64,000 nt of DNA, taken from NCBI RefSeq assembly GCF_900089835.1, contig NZ_OANU01000073.1, positions 9,810-73,809 on the forward strand, written 5' to 3'. The notes below the pieces were generated by a model that was not told the origin of the DNA, did no database searches, and saw only the letters and a program-made list of their open reading frames with translations. The translations under genes and the position numbers were made by a program. This document shows, in pieces, positions 6,751 through 14,785 of this stretch (position 1 is the stretch's first letter; every line of letters begins with the position of its first letter). The stretch comes from Vibrio thalassae (lineage in GTDB: Bacteria > Pseudomonadota > Gammaproteobacteria > Enterobacterales > Vibrionaceae).

Positions 6751-9672
6751 TTAATTGGAATCAATACGTGAAGAAAAATAGTCTGACATGGGGGCAATGA
6801 GCCCTTGGGCAAGGATCGGGGTAGTGAGCATGATCACCAGTTTGGTGTCACCGGGGTCAATAATCTCGCGTAACAAACGATCAGAGGCTCGCTTGAACGC
6901 GGCTTCGACGAGCTCAAATTTGCCGCTTTTCAGGGTTTTTCGATTTTGGTGCAAAGTCAGAGTGGCTGGGCAGCGCTGAAAGGGGCCTTCATGGAAAAGC
7001 CGCTGATACGCGCTTTGTGTTTTTTTATTGCAGCGGCAGGTCCAACTCAACACCACGGTGGCGGGCGTGTTGTGAGAGAGAGTGACACGCACCGGCCCTA
7101 AGAGGGTCAGTGCCTTCTTGTCTTCTTTCGTCAACTGTAAATGAGACAGATGGTTTAAAGCATGCCATTGTTGACTCAGTCGCGAGAAATCAAACGGGGC
7201 GACTTTAGAGTTGGCGAGAGTGTGGCGATTGAGCAAGCGAAAACGGCCAAGTGATGTGTCGTTAAAAGTGCTCGGTACCCCTTTCGCCCATAAGTGATAA
7301 AACGCATTCGGTTCATGTGTCGAGAGGGGAGGTTGAGTGCATGCACCTTGTGAGCCTGCTTTTTTAGCACGTTGAGAGCATGAGCTCTGGGAGGCCTCAA
7401 GTGAGGATGCATTCAGCAGGCGAGAAAGCAGCTGAGCGTCGCGTAAGGCGGGTTGATACTGTTTTTTTTCTAACGGCTCGAGCAAGGCGTATTCTGGATC
7501 CAGCGTTTCCAGTACGCGAGCCACGTCATTGGAGCCGACGGGAATATCAAGCAAGTAGCGCAACATTGCTCTGTCCGTGGTTAATGAGGGGGAGCGAAGC
7601 AAGGGAAGGATCCGCTCCATACCATGGACGTAGTGTTTACGAGTCGTGGCATAGTAGGTGTGTCCGAGCTCTTTACCAATGATGTCCAGTAACGCACCAT
7701 CATTGAACCAATCAAAGGGATTGCCCTCAATCCAAAAGTAAAACCGTGCCTCGCAGACCTCTTGGCTGAGCATAACGCGAGTGTCATGGTCACACACACC
7801 GTCATCGAGATAACGGTTGGGGCACTGATGCGCGAGATGCAGGCCTTGCATTAAAAGAAGATCGGCGCCGCTGTGTCTGAGATGATGAAATCGCACGCCT
7901 TTACCAAAATGCGCTTTTAATACTTGCGTCACAGGATAGAGATAGCGCTGCTCGCGTTGAGAGTAGCGTTCATTGAGCCAGCCAAGTAAAGGTACGTCGG
8001 GTGGGCATTGGTCTTTTAGCTTTAATAGAATGCGCAACAGTTTGGCGCTTGGGGCGCAGAAATAAGCGTGGACGAGGCGATGTTTTCCGCCTTTGGGGCC
8101 ACCTTCATCCGTCGTGGTGATGTGAAGATCAAAGCGCTGCTCGTCGACGGTGCAAGGGGCAATGTCACAGAGTCTAAGGCGAAGGACTTCCCCACGACGA
8201 AGTGCACCATAAAAGCCAAGCAAGACGGCCACACTGGCAAACAGGCGCTGTAGGGGATCGCCTTTCGCACAGTTGAGAAGGGTGTCGATCGTTTGATGGA
8301 TCTGTCCAACCTGCAATCGGCAAGGGTCGACCAAAGCGGGAAGGGTCGGTTTTTCAAACTGCGAGAGATCCAAGTGGTCAGTCAGCGCTTGGTGTGCCAT
8401 GTGTTGGAGAAAGGTATACAAATGAATGGTATTGCTGGTGCCATTGAGGCGTTTGAACTGTTCATGGCCCCAAGCATGAAGTGAGTCAGGTGAGAGCGCT
8501 TCCTGGAGACTCAGTGGGGAAAGGCGTTTATAGAAATTGGTGTATCGCTCAATGCTGGCGGCAGGGAGGCGATCTTTTTGAACGCCGCCGTCTTCAAATA
8601 AGGACAAGGTACGCGTGTAGAACAGCCATGGGAGGAGATTACCCTCTAAATAATGCGGCGGTGAAGGCTTTTGTGCGCGTTTTCCTCGGTAGTATTTGAT
8701 GAGCTGAGTATGAGGCCAGATAAGGCGAGTGGACGCACAGGGCTGAGCGGGGTCTATATTTTGTTTTTGCCCAGCGTTCGGTGGCTGAAAAAACAGGTTT
8801 GAGTCTGCAAGGGGCGGGGTCGCAGTACGAATGGACGACAGCGTGGCCACATGGCGCATGGGATCGGACAAGTCACGCAGCAGCGGTGCAGGAACGTTAT
8901 CACGATAATGCCAAACGCATAAGAAGGTTTGATGCCATTGAGCTACCCCTTGTGAGGGGAGGTAATACGGCGCATGTTCACACCAACGGTTGAGCTGCTG
9001 GCATAAATACTGGGTGGACAAAGAGACTGAGTCGGAAGATAAAGAGCGGTAAAAGTCGGACAGAACGCGATAGGCAAACAGTGATAAGGGATAACGAGTA
9101 AAGCTTGGGTGCTCGGGACTGTCATAGACAGCGATGGGTTTAGGATGAGGCACTTTCAGCGTAAATTGCCCTTCAAAAAAGGCGATAGACGACGGCTCGG
9201 ATAATACCTTGACCCAATAGGACAGAGGGAGGGGGGCGACGTCTAGGTTCATGACCAAAAGCACCCAGCCGATGTCGTGCCATCGCTCTTGTGTAAACGT
9301 TTGTCGTTGCTGCGTGTATAGCGTATGGAGTTGACCGGCGCTGTGACTGTGTTTGAGTATTGACAGCATCCATTGCATCGCACGATCTTCATAGTCGGCT
9401 TCTTTCTTTTCGGGTAATTGCCATTCACAGACGGATTTTAAATAAAACAGGACATCATCACGGGCATGAAGAAGCGCGCGTCGTCGCCCACTGGGCACAG
9501 TGGCAATACGGGCGTTGAGGGTATTGAGTGCATCAAGGGGTAACTCTCGTGTGGGCAGAGAAAGGGCGCTGATAGCGGTGCATATCCAGTCTAGGTTCGG
9601 TATATCGGCGCACTCGACACCGGTTTCTTGGTGGTAGTGGCGAATACGACGCCCGTTAAAATGATCATGCAT
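6751..9672 (-). CDS. Large atypical tyrosine recombinase (973 aa)
   Basis: The middle of this protein is a tyrosine recombinase catalytic domain: FYGALRRGEVLRLRL (R at about 493), FHHLRHSGADLLLMQG (H/R at about 597-600) and LGHTYYATTRKHYVHG (H about 671, candidate nucleophile Y about 681). About 480 residues precede it and 290 follow, so it is more than twice the usual size. The C-terminal part holds a cysteine cluster (CRCNKK, then RCP). Its start overlaps the stop of the 533-residue recombinase by 8 bp. It resembles the large member of multi-recombinase modules (for example Tn554-type, RIT or vibrio Gamma-Mobile-Trio elements); which one cannot be settled from the sequence alone. Confidence 0.75.
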   Translation of the reverse strand: MHDHFNGRRIRHYHQETGVECADIPNLDWICTAISALSLPTRELPLDALNTLNARIATVPSGRRRALLHARDDVLFYLKSVCEWQLPEKKEADYEDRAMQWMLSILKHSHSAGQLHTLYTQQRQTFTQERWHDIGWVLLVMNLDVAPLPLSYWVKVLSEPSSIAFFEGQFTLKVPHPKPIAVYDSPEHPSFTRYPLSLFAYRVLSDFYRSLSSDSVSLSTQYLCQQLNRWCEHAPYYLPSQGVAQWHQTFLCVWHYRDNVPAPLLRDLSDPMRHVATLSSIRTATPPLADSNLFFQPPNAGQKQNIDPAQPCASTRLIWPHTQLIKYYRGKRAQKPSPPHYLEGNLLPWLFYTRTLSLFEDGGVQKDRLPAASIERYTNFYKRLSPLSLQEALSPDSLHAWGHEQFKRLNGTSNTIHLYTFLQHMAHQALTDHLDLSQFEKPTLPALVDPCRLQVGQIHQTIDTLLNCAKGDPLQRLFASVAVLLGFYGALRRGEVLRLRLCDIAPCTVDEQRFDLHITTTDEGGPKGGKHRLVHAYFCAPSAKLLRILLKLKDQCPPDVPLLGWLNERYSQREQRYLYPVTQVLKAHFGKGVRFHHLRHSGADLLLMQGLHLAHQCPNRYLDDGVCDHDTRVMLSQEVCEARFYFWIEGNPFDWFNDGALLDIIGKELGHTYYATTRKHYVHGMERILPLLRSPSLTTDRAMLRYLLDIPVGSNDVARVLETLDPEYALLEPLEKKQYQPALRDAQLLSRLLNASSLEASQSSCSQRAKKAGSQGACTQPPLSTHEPNAFYHLWAKGVPSTFNDTSLGRFRLLNRHTLANSKVAPFDFSRLSQQWHALNHLSHLQLTKEDKKALTLLGPVRVTLSHNTPATVVLSWTCRCNKKTQSAYQRLFHEGPFQRCPATLTLHQNRKTLKSGKFELVEAAFKRASDRLLREIIDPGDTKLVIMLTTPILAQGLIAPMSDYFSSRIDSN

Positions 9673-11266
9673 CGTCTTTCGCCTTCGTATGCGTGAGCGA
9701 AGGCAATCGCAAATAGCTGGGGAGCGCGTTTAAAAATCGCGTCAGTTTATGCTGCTTAGCGAGGTAGATGGCATCGCTACCCAGTTGTTCACCATAGGTG
9801 GCGTGTCCCATCAGTCGGTCAATGTCGACAGTGGTGAGCTCAGCGTTCGGAGTATTCAGCGCATGTTGAGCAAAAAAATGTCGCAGTTGATAGGGAACCG
9901 CGCTGCAATGTGGGTTGGCCTTTGACCACCACGTGTTCATAAATGCTCGAAGTGATCTTGCGCACAGTGGAACACAAAGGTCGGCGTCATTCACTTCAAA
10001 CCATAAATAAGAATGTTCGGTCATGGTTGGGATGCGAAGCTGAAGTTGATGTTGAAACTGGCTCAGACGCAGCAGTGCATCGCGCAGGTAATCGCAGAGC
10101 CAAACCGAGCGATAGCGACCTTTATCGAAGATAATGGCAAAGCGATGATCAAAACAATATTGACGCTCAATTGAAATGGCATGAGTGGGGCGTGCACTGG
10201 TCAGCACGATAAACAAAAGCGCCAGTTGATTGGTTAAAAAATTATGGAGTGTTTTGAGCGATTCCAGTGAGTGAGTGGGCCCATTGAGTTTTTGGGCTTG
10301 CTGCTCGAGGAGGTGAAAGAAGCGGCGAACCGCTTTCACATCGAGCTGTCTGGAAGAGCCGATGACGACGGGAGGGATCGGCGTATAGTTTTTGGTGGCT
10401 TTTGTGAGTTGCAGGTGAAATGACTCGATGAGGGCGGGCTGCTCTAAGTAGGGCTGCAGTTGAGTGCGGTGAGCCAATAACGGCTGCGTATTTCGAGTGA
10501 CAGGCAGCGCCGGGCTAAGCAGTGGTAGAAAGCAAGCGGGCAAGGCACGCGCGAGTCGGTCTAGATAACGATTTTGCGCCCAAAAGAGATCATAACGGAT
10601 TTGATTGCTGTTTCGTGTTTGATACGCAAAGGCGCTGTGATGGGAGATGTGTTTCCCTTGAAGGCTGATGTATTTGCTGGTGATGGGCAAGGTGGGATCG
10701 CACCGTACCATGGTCTGGAAGTATCGATAAAACGTATCACGCCGCACCAGTGGACAGCCCAGTAGCGCAACTGGGGTGCGCCATTTGGTGTGAAGAAATG
10801 CGATAAATTGTGTTTTTTCATTCGCGCAGAGGTGGAGTGAATGGTCACCTGTTTGCATGTGTGACAGTGCCTGGTAAAACCAGGGATTTAAAGCGGTAGG
10901 CATGGGTTGCCAGTGCCATTGGAGGCCAGAACGAGTGAGATAAGGCTGAGCGTATTCCACCCAAGAAGGGTTGTTACGCCTCACTCGGCGAAGTCGATGT
11001 GGCCCACATGGCTGAGTCCCGCTGACGAAGCAGAGATCCGGCAGATCGCGTTCATGTTGGCACGCTTCGATGTTACCGGTGATCCATAGGTATAAAAACA
11101 TCAGCAGCGCTCGATCGTAAGCATCAATGCGATCGCTCTGGGTGGGTTTAAATCGCTGTTTGAGTCGGATAAGCGCCGCCACTAATTTGAAAACATGGGA
11201 ACGAGCATTGGGGGGAACGCTACCGCTGCTTTTCAAGCGATGATGAATTTTAATGATGTCAGACAT
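9665..11266 (-). CDS. Atypical tyrosine recombinase (533 aa)
   Basis: The catalytic domain sits at the C-terminus: VLTSARPTHAISIER (R359), VPYQLRHFFAQHAL (R462 H463), LMGHATYG (H488) and a tyrosine at about 501 in SDAIYLAKQ. The 300-residue N-terminal part has no family I recognise. The box II arginine is in LRHFF, the short form seen in divergent recombinases. Overlaps of 8 bp with both the gene before and the gene after show tight translational coupling, so the products are expected in fixed proportion. The two large recombinases may act as a heteromeric complex (inference). Confidence 0.72.
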   Translation of the reverse strand: MSDIIKIHHRLKSSGSVPPNARSHVFKLVAALIRLKQRFKPTQSDRIDAYDRALLMFLYLWITGNIEACQHERDLPDLCFVSGTQPCGPHRLRRVRRNNPSWVEYAQPYLTRSGLQWHWQPMPTALNPWFYQALSHMQTGDHSLHLCANEKTQFIAFLHTKWRTPVALLGCPLVRRDTFYRYFQTMVRCDPTLPITSKYISLQGKHISHHSAFAYQTRNSNQIRYDLFWAQNRYLDRLARALPACFLPLLSPALPVTRNTQPLLAHRTQLQPYLEQPALIESFHLQLTKATKNYTPIPPVVIGSSRQLDVKAVRRFFHLLEQQAQKLNGPTHSLESLKTLHNFLTNQLALLFIVLTSARPTHAISIERQYCFDHRFAIIFDKGRYRSVWLCDYLRDALLRLSQFQHQLQLRIPTMTEHSYLWFEVNDADLCVPLCARSLRAFMNTWWSKANPHCSAVPYQLRHFFAQHALNTPNAELTTVDIDRLMGHATYGEQLGSDAIYLAKQHKLTRFLNALPSYLRLPSLTHTKAKDDA

Positions 11267-11897
11267 CGCAAGACTCCTTGTGAGACGCAGGCGTTGTCGT
11301 GGTTATGCGTATCGCTGAAGGATTCACATTGGCAAGCTTAGCCAGTGTGGATTTTTTAGGATAAGTGACGTTGAACGGCGAAGGGGTGGTTTTTGCTGCC
11401 GCCAGTCGCTGTGCAAGTTGTGACAATGTGGTGGTCTTGACGCGATGATGGAGGGCTGGCCCCGTGAGCATGAGAGTGGGTATTGCTTGCAAAGGATCGT
11501 CATAAAGACGCAGTGTGACGTTGAGATGTTGGGCATAAGGATGGCATTTAATGAGCTCAAATAACGGTACGGGCATTAAAAGTTGATAAGGGTCGGTTTG
11601 ACCGGAGAGCGAGACGGGGAGTATCAAAGCGTCGAGAAGGGTGGCGATCTGCTCATCATGTAATGGAGTCAGAGTGTCGTGGGAACCAAGCTCAAAGCGC
11701 TCGCGGCGAAGCAGCAATTTCGTCAAAGGATGATAATCATAACGAAACTGAGAAAGTCGTACCTGTTTGATAGCGGCGATAAGCACACTCCTTGTGGTCG
11801 CGGTTTTGGTCAGATCAGAGATATAAATACTGTATATAGTATATTTTGATGCCTTTGTGTCTACATCTTGTGGTTTATTATAGGTGTCAATGGACAT
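11259..11897 (-). CDS. First gene of the recombinase operon, 212 aa, unknown
   Basis: A 212-residue protein at the head of the four-gene minus-strand operon, overlapping the next gene by 8 bp. No catalytic recombinase boxes are visible. It has a mostly helical composition with a basic C-terminus (TYPKKSTLAKLANVNPSAIR), the latter resembling a short DNA-binding helix pair. It may be a DNA-binding partner of the recombinases. The start shown is the first ATG. Another in-frame start further in is possible, because the first 30 residues are low-complexity polar. Confidence 0.55.
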   Translation of the reverse strand: MSIDTYNKPQDVDTKASKYTIYSIYISDLTKTATTRSVLIAAIKQVRLSQFRYDYHPLTKLLLRRERFELGSHDTLTPLHDEQIATLLDALILPVSLSGQTDPYQLLMPVPLFELIKCHPYAQHLNVTLRLYDDPLQAIPTLMLTGPALHHRVKTTTLSQLAQRLAAAKTTPSPFNVTYPKKSTLAKLANVNPSAIRITTTTPASHKESCDV

Positions 11898-12121
11898 ATC
11901 ACGTCAAGAGGTGAGTGGCGAATAATGGAGCAATAACTGTGCTGCCGATCGCATAATCGAACAAAAAACCGTCTTGATAATGAGACTGGCAGGCAAAAGT
12001 GGGCATGTGAGGGGGTGTTGAGCACACACTGTGATTATGCCTGCGGGTAGGCCTGGTATCGAAGTGGCATCGACGTGGTGTCGACGATGGGATCGGGAGA
12101 TGAACCGGTGAGGAAGGGAGC
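11898..12121. promoter_or_regulatory. Divergent promoter region of the recombinase island
   Basis: A 224-bp space between the leftward recombinase operon and a small rightward gene. It holds a TCGACG-rich patch (about 12065-12090) with the inverted repeat GTCGAC/ATCGAC-like arms, and the strong ribosome binding site GAGGAAGGGAG at 12109-12120 for the small gene. The leftward promoter is not evident; the sequence before 11897 is AT-rich (tatagtatatt near 11840). Confidence 0.4.
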
Positions 12122-12244
12122 ATGAAAACGATGGGGCAAAAAATTGACGCGTACGTGGCGTGGTGTGAGCGTCATCTTGTGCGCATTGCGTATGTCGGCG
12201 GGGTGGTGGTGAGCCTCGTGACGGTCCTGCTGAATCTGGGGTAA
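12122..12244 (+). CDS. Small single-pass membrane protein (40 aa)
   Basis: A 40-codon frame with a strong ribosome binding site (GAGGAAGGGAG immediately before the ATG). The product has a charged amphipathic N-terminal half (GQKIDAYVAWCERHLVR) and one clear membrane segment (IAYVGGVVVSLVTVLLNLG). It lies divergent to the recombinase operon. Small proteins of this shape occur in mobile elements and as type I toxins, but I cannot name a family. The RBS quality and membrane segment argue for a real gene. Confidence 0.55.
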   Translation: MKTMGQKIDAYVAWCERHLVRIAYVGGVVVSLVTVLLNLG

Positions 12245-12250
12245 CACCCT

Positions 12251-12451
12251 ATGTGGGAACACCGTGGTCGCGATGACGCCCAGAGGCGCCCCGTTTATTC
12301 AATGGGCGGTCACCAAAGCCGGCGCCATTTTTCATGGGAACAAAACACCGAGCATATCCCTTCTTTAATGCCCGATGAGCGACCTTCTGTTCAATCGTCT
12401 GATATTAGCAGCGTTGTGATCTTGATAGAGAGTCAGGTTATCGCGGTGTGA
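12251..12451 (+). CDS. Possible small protein (66 aa), weakly supported
   Basis: An open frame that starts seven bases after the small membrane protein stop. Its N-terminal half is arginine- and histidine-rich (WEHRGRDDAQRRPVYS) and its C-terminus hydrophobic (SSVVILIESQVIAV). No separate ribosome binding site is visible, so translation would depend on coupling. It marks the right edge of the GC-richer island. It may be chance coding; no family recognised. Confidence 0.25.
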   Translation: MWEHRGRDDAQRRPVYSMGGHQSRRHFSWEQNTEHIPSLMPDERPSVQSSDISSVVILIESQVIAV

Positions 12452-12963
12452 TAGATTTTTGGACTAAGAACGTTCTTTGTTTTTGCTGAAAAATCGACAA
12501 AATTCTCGTTGAAAATGGTGCAAAAATGCATCATTCGAACTCAGGTTTTTGAGTGCTATATGTCGCGATTGGTCATTTTTAGAGCGGGTGTTTTATCTGT
12601 TAAATTGGACGTCTAGATGGCTTATTTGAGTGTGTTCCCAATAGTTAAATAAAAGGTGTCTTGATAGTGATATTTGAAGGAAAAATGGGCCTATGGCTTT
12701 TCATTGAACGCTTAATACGATTAAGCCAGTGGGTCTCGTAGTGGTGTCGAATACCGTGATGGTACTCAGTACGACAAGTCAATGTAACTGCCGTTTTTTT
12801 TGGCGCTTTTTCTTTTCTGGAAGCTGGAAGCGGCAAGAGCGAGCCACTAAGTTGGCCACTGTGCTGAACGCTGTCTCAAATGGTCTTTGTGAGTTGTGAT
12901 AATGTCTCATGCTGAAATGGATTTCAGATCTCTACAAAAGGTCATGGGTGATCAGGAGTCAAT
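12452..12963. other. AT-rich gene-free stretch at the right edge of the island
   Basis: No gene, tRNA or clear repeat is supported in these 512 bases. Base composition drops abruptly to AT-rich at about 12450, which suggests the island boundary lies here. I searched by eye for direct copies of the left edge (3300-3335) and found none that is convincing. Confidence 0.4.
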
Positions 12964-13114
12964 TTAACCTATCCTAATTACGTGTTAATCCAATTAACAC
13001 GTCACGGACGATATGTTAAAAATTCTAGAAATAATTAACCTATACACTTTAACTGTTAGTTTAGATTACCCACAATGCACTACATGTTAGTTTTTAACTA
13101 AAAAATTAACCTAT
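12964..13114 (+). repeat. 71-bp periodic repeats with a long palindrome before the Fic stump
   Basis: TTAACCTAT occurs three times, at 12964, 13035 and 13106, exactly 71 bp apart. The first two 71-bp units align without gaps, matching at about 60 percent of positions, with shared TGTTA blocks at offsets 19 and 50. A perfect palindrome with arms ACGTGTTAAT and ATTAACACGT around a CCA spacer lies at 12980-13002. The array ends 30 bp before the Fic start. It could be an operator cluster, the edge of an element, or recombinase binding sites. Confidence 0.65.
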
Positions 13115-13144
13115 CAAACCAAGTACACTACGCTAGGTAATTGA

Positions 13145-13375
13145 ATGTTTAATCCAGAAGTTCCTTACGATATCCCTCCGCTACCTGTCGATGGTATAGA
13201 GACTGTAAAAATCCTGAAGAAAGTGACACCTGCCGCGAGAGCACTATCCGCGTTGAATCAGGTTACTAGGCTTCTCGCCAACCAAAACCTATTGGTTAAC
13301 CTAATCCCAATATTAGAATCGAAGTCGAGTTCTGAAATTGAAAATATTGTGACTGAGTTGAAGGCTCAGGTCTGA
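13145..13375 (+). pseudogene. Fic-family protein, N-terminal stump
   Basis: The 76 residues match the N-terminal domain of Fic/DOC-type AMP transferases: YDIPPLPVDGIET, LNQVTRLLANQNLLVNL and the inhibitory-helix-like SSEIENIVT. After that point homology stops and the frame ends within eight residues. The catalytic HPFxxGNGR part is missing, so the gene is dead. The IS66 tnpA remnant begins at the break, so insertion of that element is the likely cause. Confidence 0.8.
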
Positions 13376-13636
13376 TTTAGGTAGTAAATCAGGCTCTATC
13401 TGTAACGGAACAAAATCAGGAGCGGACGACTTAGAGGGAAGTTGCTTGCGCCAGTCATTGATCTGGGTGGTGCAGATCCGTAGTGCTTTGGTCACGTGAC
13501 TGATCGGATATTCTTCAAGCAACTTGAGTGCTAAGCAGCGTAGTTCATCGGGGATGCTGGCATGTTTATTAATAAGAGTTTGTCGCCAGTGCTCAAAGTC
13601 AGCAGTGGCCTGAATCAGGTTTTTCTGGTTTTGCAT
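13376..13636 (-). pseudogene. IS66-family accessory gene tnpA remnant
   Basis: From ATG 13636 the frame reads a short HTH protein (IPDELRCLALKLLEEYPISH, then ICTTQINDWRKQL) ending in FVPLQI, the ending typical of IS66 TnpA. It then runs into the Fic sequence and stops without its normal C-terminus. tnpB and tnpC are absent. It probably marks the scar of the element that interrupted Fic. Whether it belonged to the same IS66 copy as the remnant at 1690-2365 cannot be told. Confidence 0.6.
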
Positions 13637-13823
13637 GGTGCCGCAGCCTTCCTTATGTTGGATAAGCACTTAGTAAACCAAAGCTGGCGAGTTAAGTTGA
13701 GCTATGCTGCCGTAAGCTCACCATATATTTCGTATCTACCAGCAATAATTCTCGGCTGCTTCGCTCTGAACGATATTTAGTCAACGCTTGTATCATGGTG
13801 CGCAACGGGCTACACTTCTTTCT

Positions 13824-14102
13824 ATGATAAAAAGCTTCAAACATAAGGGTCTCAAAAAGTTCTATGAGACTGGCAGTAAAGCTGGGATACAAGCAAAACA
13901 TGAGCGTAAGCTCAGAGTGCAGTTAGCAGCCATAGATACTGCAACTATCGTTGACGATATTGATTTGCCGGGTTTCAAGTTACACCCATTGAAAGGTGAC
14001 AGAGATGGTATTTGGTCAATTACAGTTAACGGTAACTGGCGCATTACTTTCGAGTTCGTCGACGGCAATGCATATATCTTGAACTATGAGGATTACCACT
14101 AA
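13824..14102 (+). CDS. higB: HigB-type ribosome-dependent mRNA interferase toxin
   Basis: A 92-residue RelE/HigB toxin (MIKSFKHKGLKKFYETGSK, core LPGFKLHPLKGDRDGIWSI, and the C-terminal WRITFEFVDG with its catalytic-surface arginine). HigB cleaves mRNA on the ribosome. The toxin gene precedes its antitoxin, the order that distinguishes HigBA from most pairs, and the two overlap by one base. ATG 13824 gives the family's usual N-terminus; the upstream in-frame start at 13788 is not needed. Complete. It is very similar to pairs I know from the Vibrio superintegron, although no attC site is seen here. Confidence 0.9.
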   Translation: MIKSFKHKGLKKFYETGSKAGIQAKHERKLRVQLAAIDTATIVDDIDLPGFKLHPLKGDRDGIWSITVNGNWRITFEFVDGNAYILNYEDYH

Positions 14103-14398
14103 TGAGTATGCATAACCCTCCACATCCAGGTGAGTTCATCCAGGATATTTACATGGAGCCCTTTGGCTATAGTTGCCGCTTTGTTGCAAAGCAGCTTGAT
14201 GTGTCTCCTTCAACTCTGAACCGAGTGTTGAAAGGGCAAAGTGCGGTGTCTCCTGAAATGGCTTTACGTTTATCTAAAGCACTTGGTCGCACTCCAGAAA
14301 GTTGGCTAACGCTGCAAGATAATTACGATCTCTGGCAAGCTAAACAAAATGTAAACTTGGCGAAAGTACACACGATTAATTTTGCTCTGGCGACATAG
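14102..14398 (+). CDS. higA: HigA antitoxin (HTH)
   Basis: A 98-residue XRE-type antitoxin: PHPGEFIQDIYMEP, then the HTH CRFVAKQLDVSPSTLNRVLK (residues about 25-45) and the conserved SPEMALRLSKALGRTPESWL. It neutralises HigB and represses the promoter before higB. Full family length. The pair lies directly beside a broken host gene, so its insertion probably removed that gene's 5' end. Confidence 0.92.
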   Translation: MSMHNPPHPGEFIQDIYMEPFGYSCRFVAKQLDVSPSTLNRVLKGQSAVSPEMALRLSKALGRTPESWLTLQDNYDLWQAKQNVNLAKVHTINFALAT

Positions 14399-14428
14399 AT
14401 GTAGCAAATAAGGATTAAGCGCGGCTAA

Positions 14429-14710
14429 GTCGGTGCCGAAGAACTGATAGAGCTTGCGAATGAAGTGATAACCGACACGCCAGAAACCGCGTTGAGTTAT
14501 TACTCGCGGGTGGTGTGTGCCACGATTGAGCGAACCAATAATGGCGCCTACGAACAAGCCCTGCGCTATCTACAATCTCTCGAAAAGAGGTTGGCGTACT
14601 CACCAGAGATGACTGCACGCTTCAACGCCGAGGTTTACCGTATCGCGCAATTGTACAAGCGAAAAAGAAACATGTTCGCGCTGTTCAAGCAGCACTATGC
14701 ACATTGTTAA
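14429..14710 (+). pseudogene. 3' end of a gene truncated at the HigBA junction
   Basis: An open frame without a proper start, running from a stop at 14426 to TAA at 14708-14710. It reads helical protein (VGAEELIELANEV, ALSYYSRVV, MTARFNAEVYRIAQLYKRKR). It looks like the C-terminal part of a longer protein whose beginning was lost. In other bacteria a SWIM zinc-finger protein gene often precedes this class of SNF2 ATPase, and a helical tail like this would fit. That identification is inference, as the SWIM motif itself is not present. Confidence 0.5.
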
Positions 14711-14785
14711 ATGGTGACAGCAGAATCATGATGGTTCAAACTACTATGCCATGTTAGCCCCAATGCGTTTCTATTGTGACGATTT

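Noticed and set aside
3323..12260. GTTCCCAC at 3323-3330 and GTGGGAAC at 12253-12260 as terminal inverted repeats of the island
   Set aside because: Only eight bases match; a match this short is expected by chance between two flanks of a few hundred bases, and no longer identity surrounds it.
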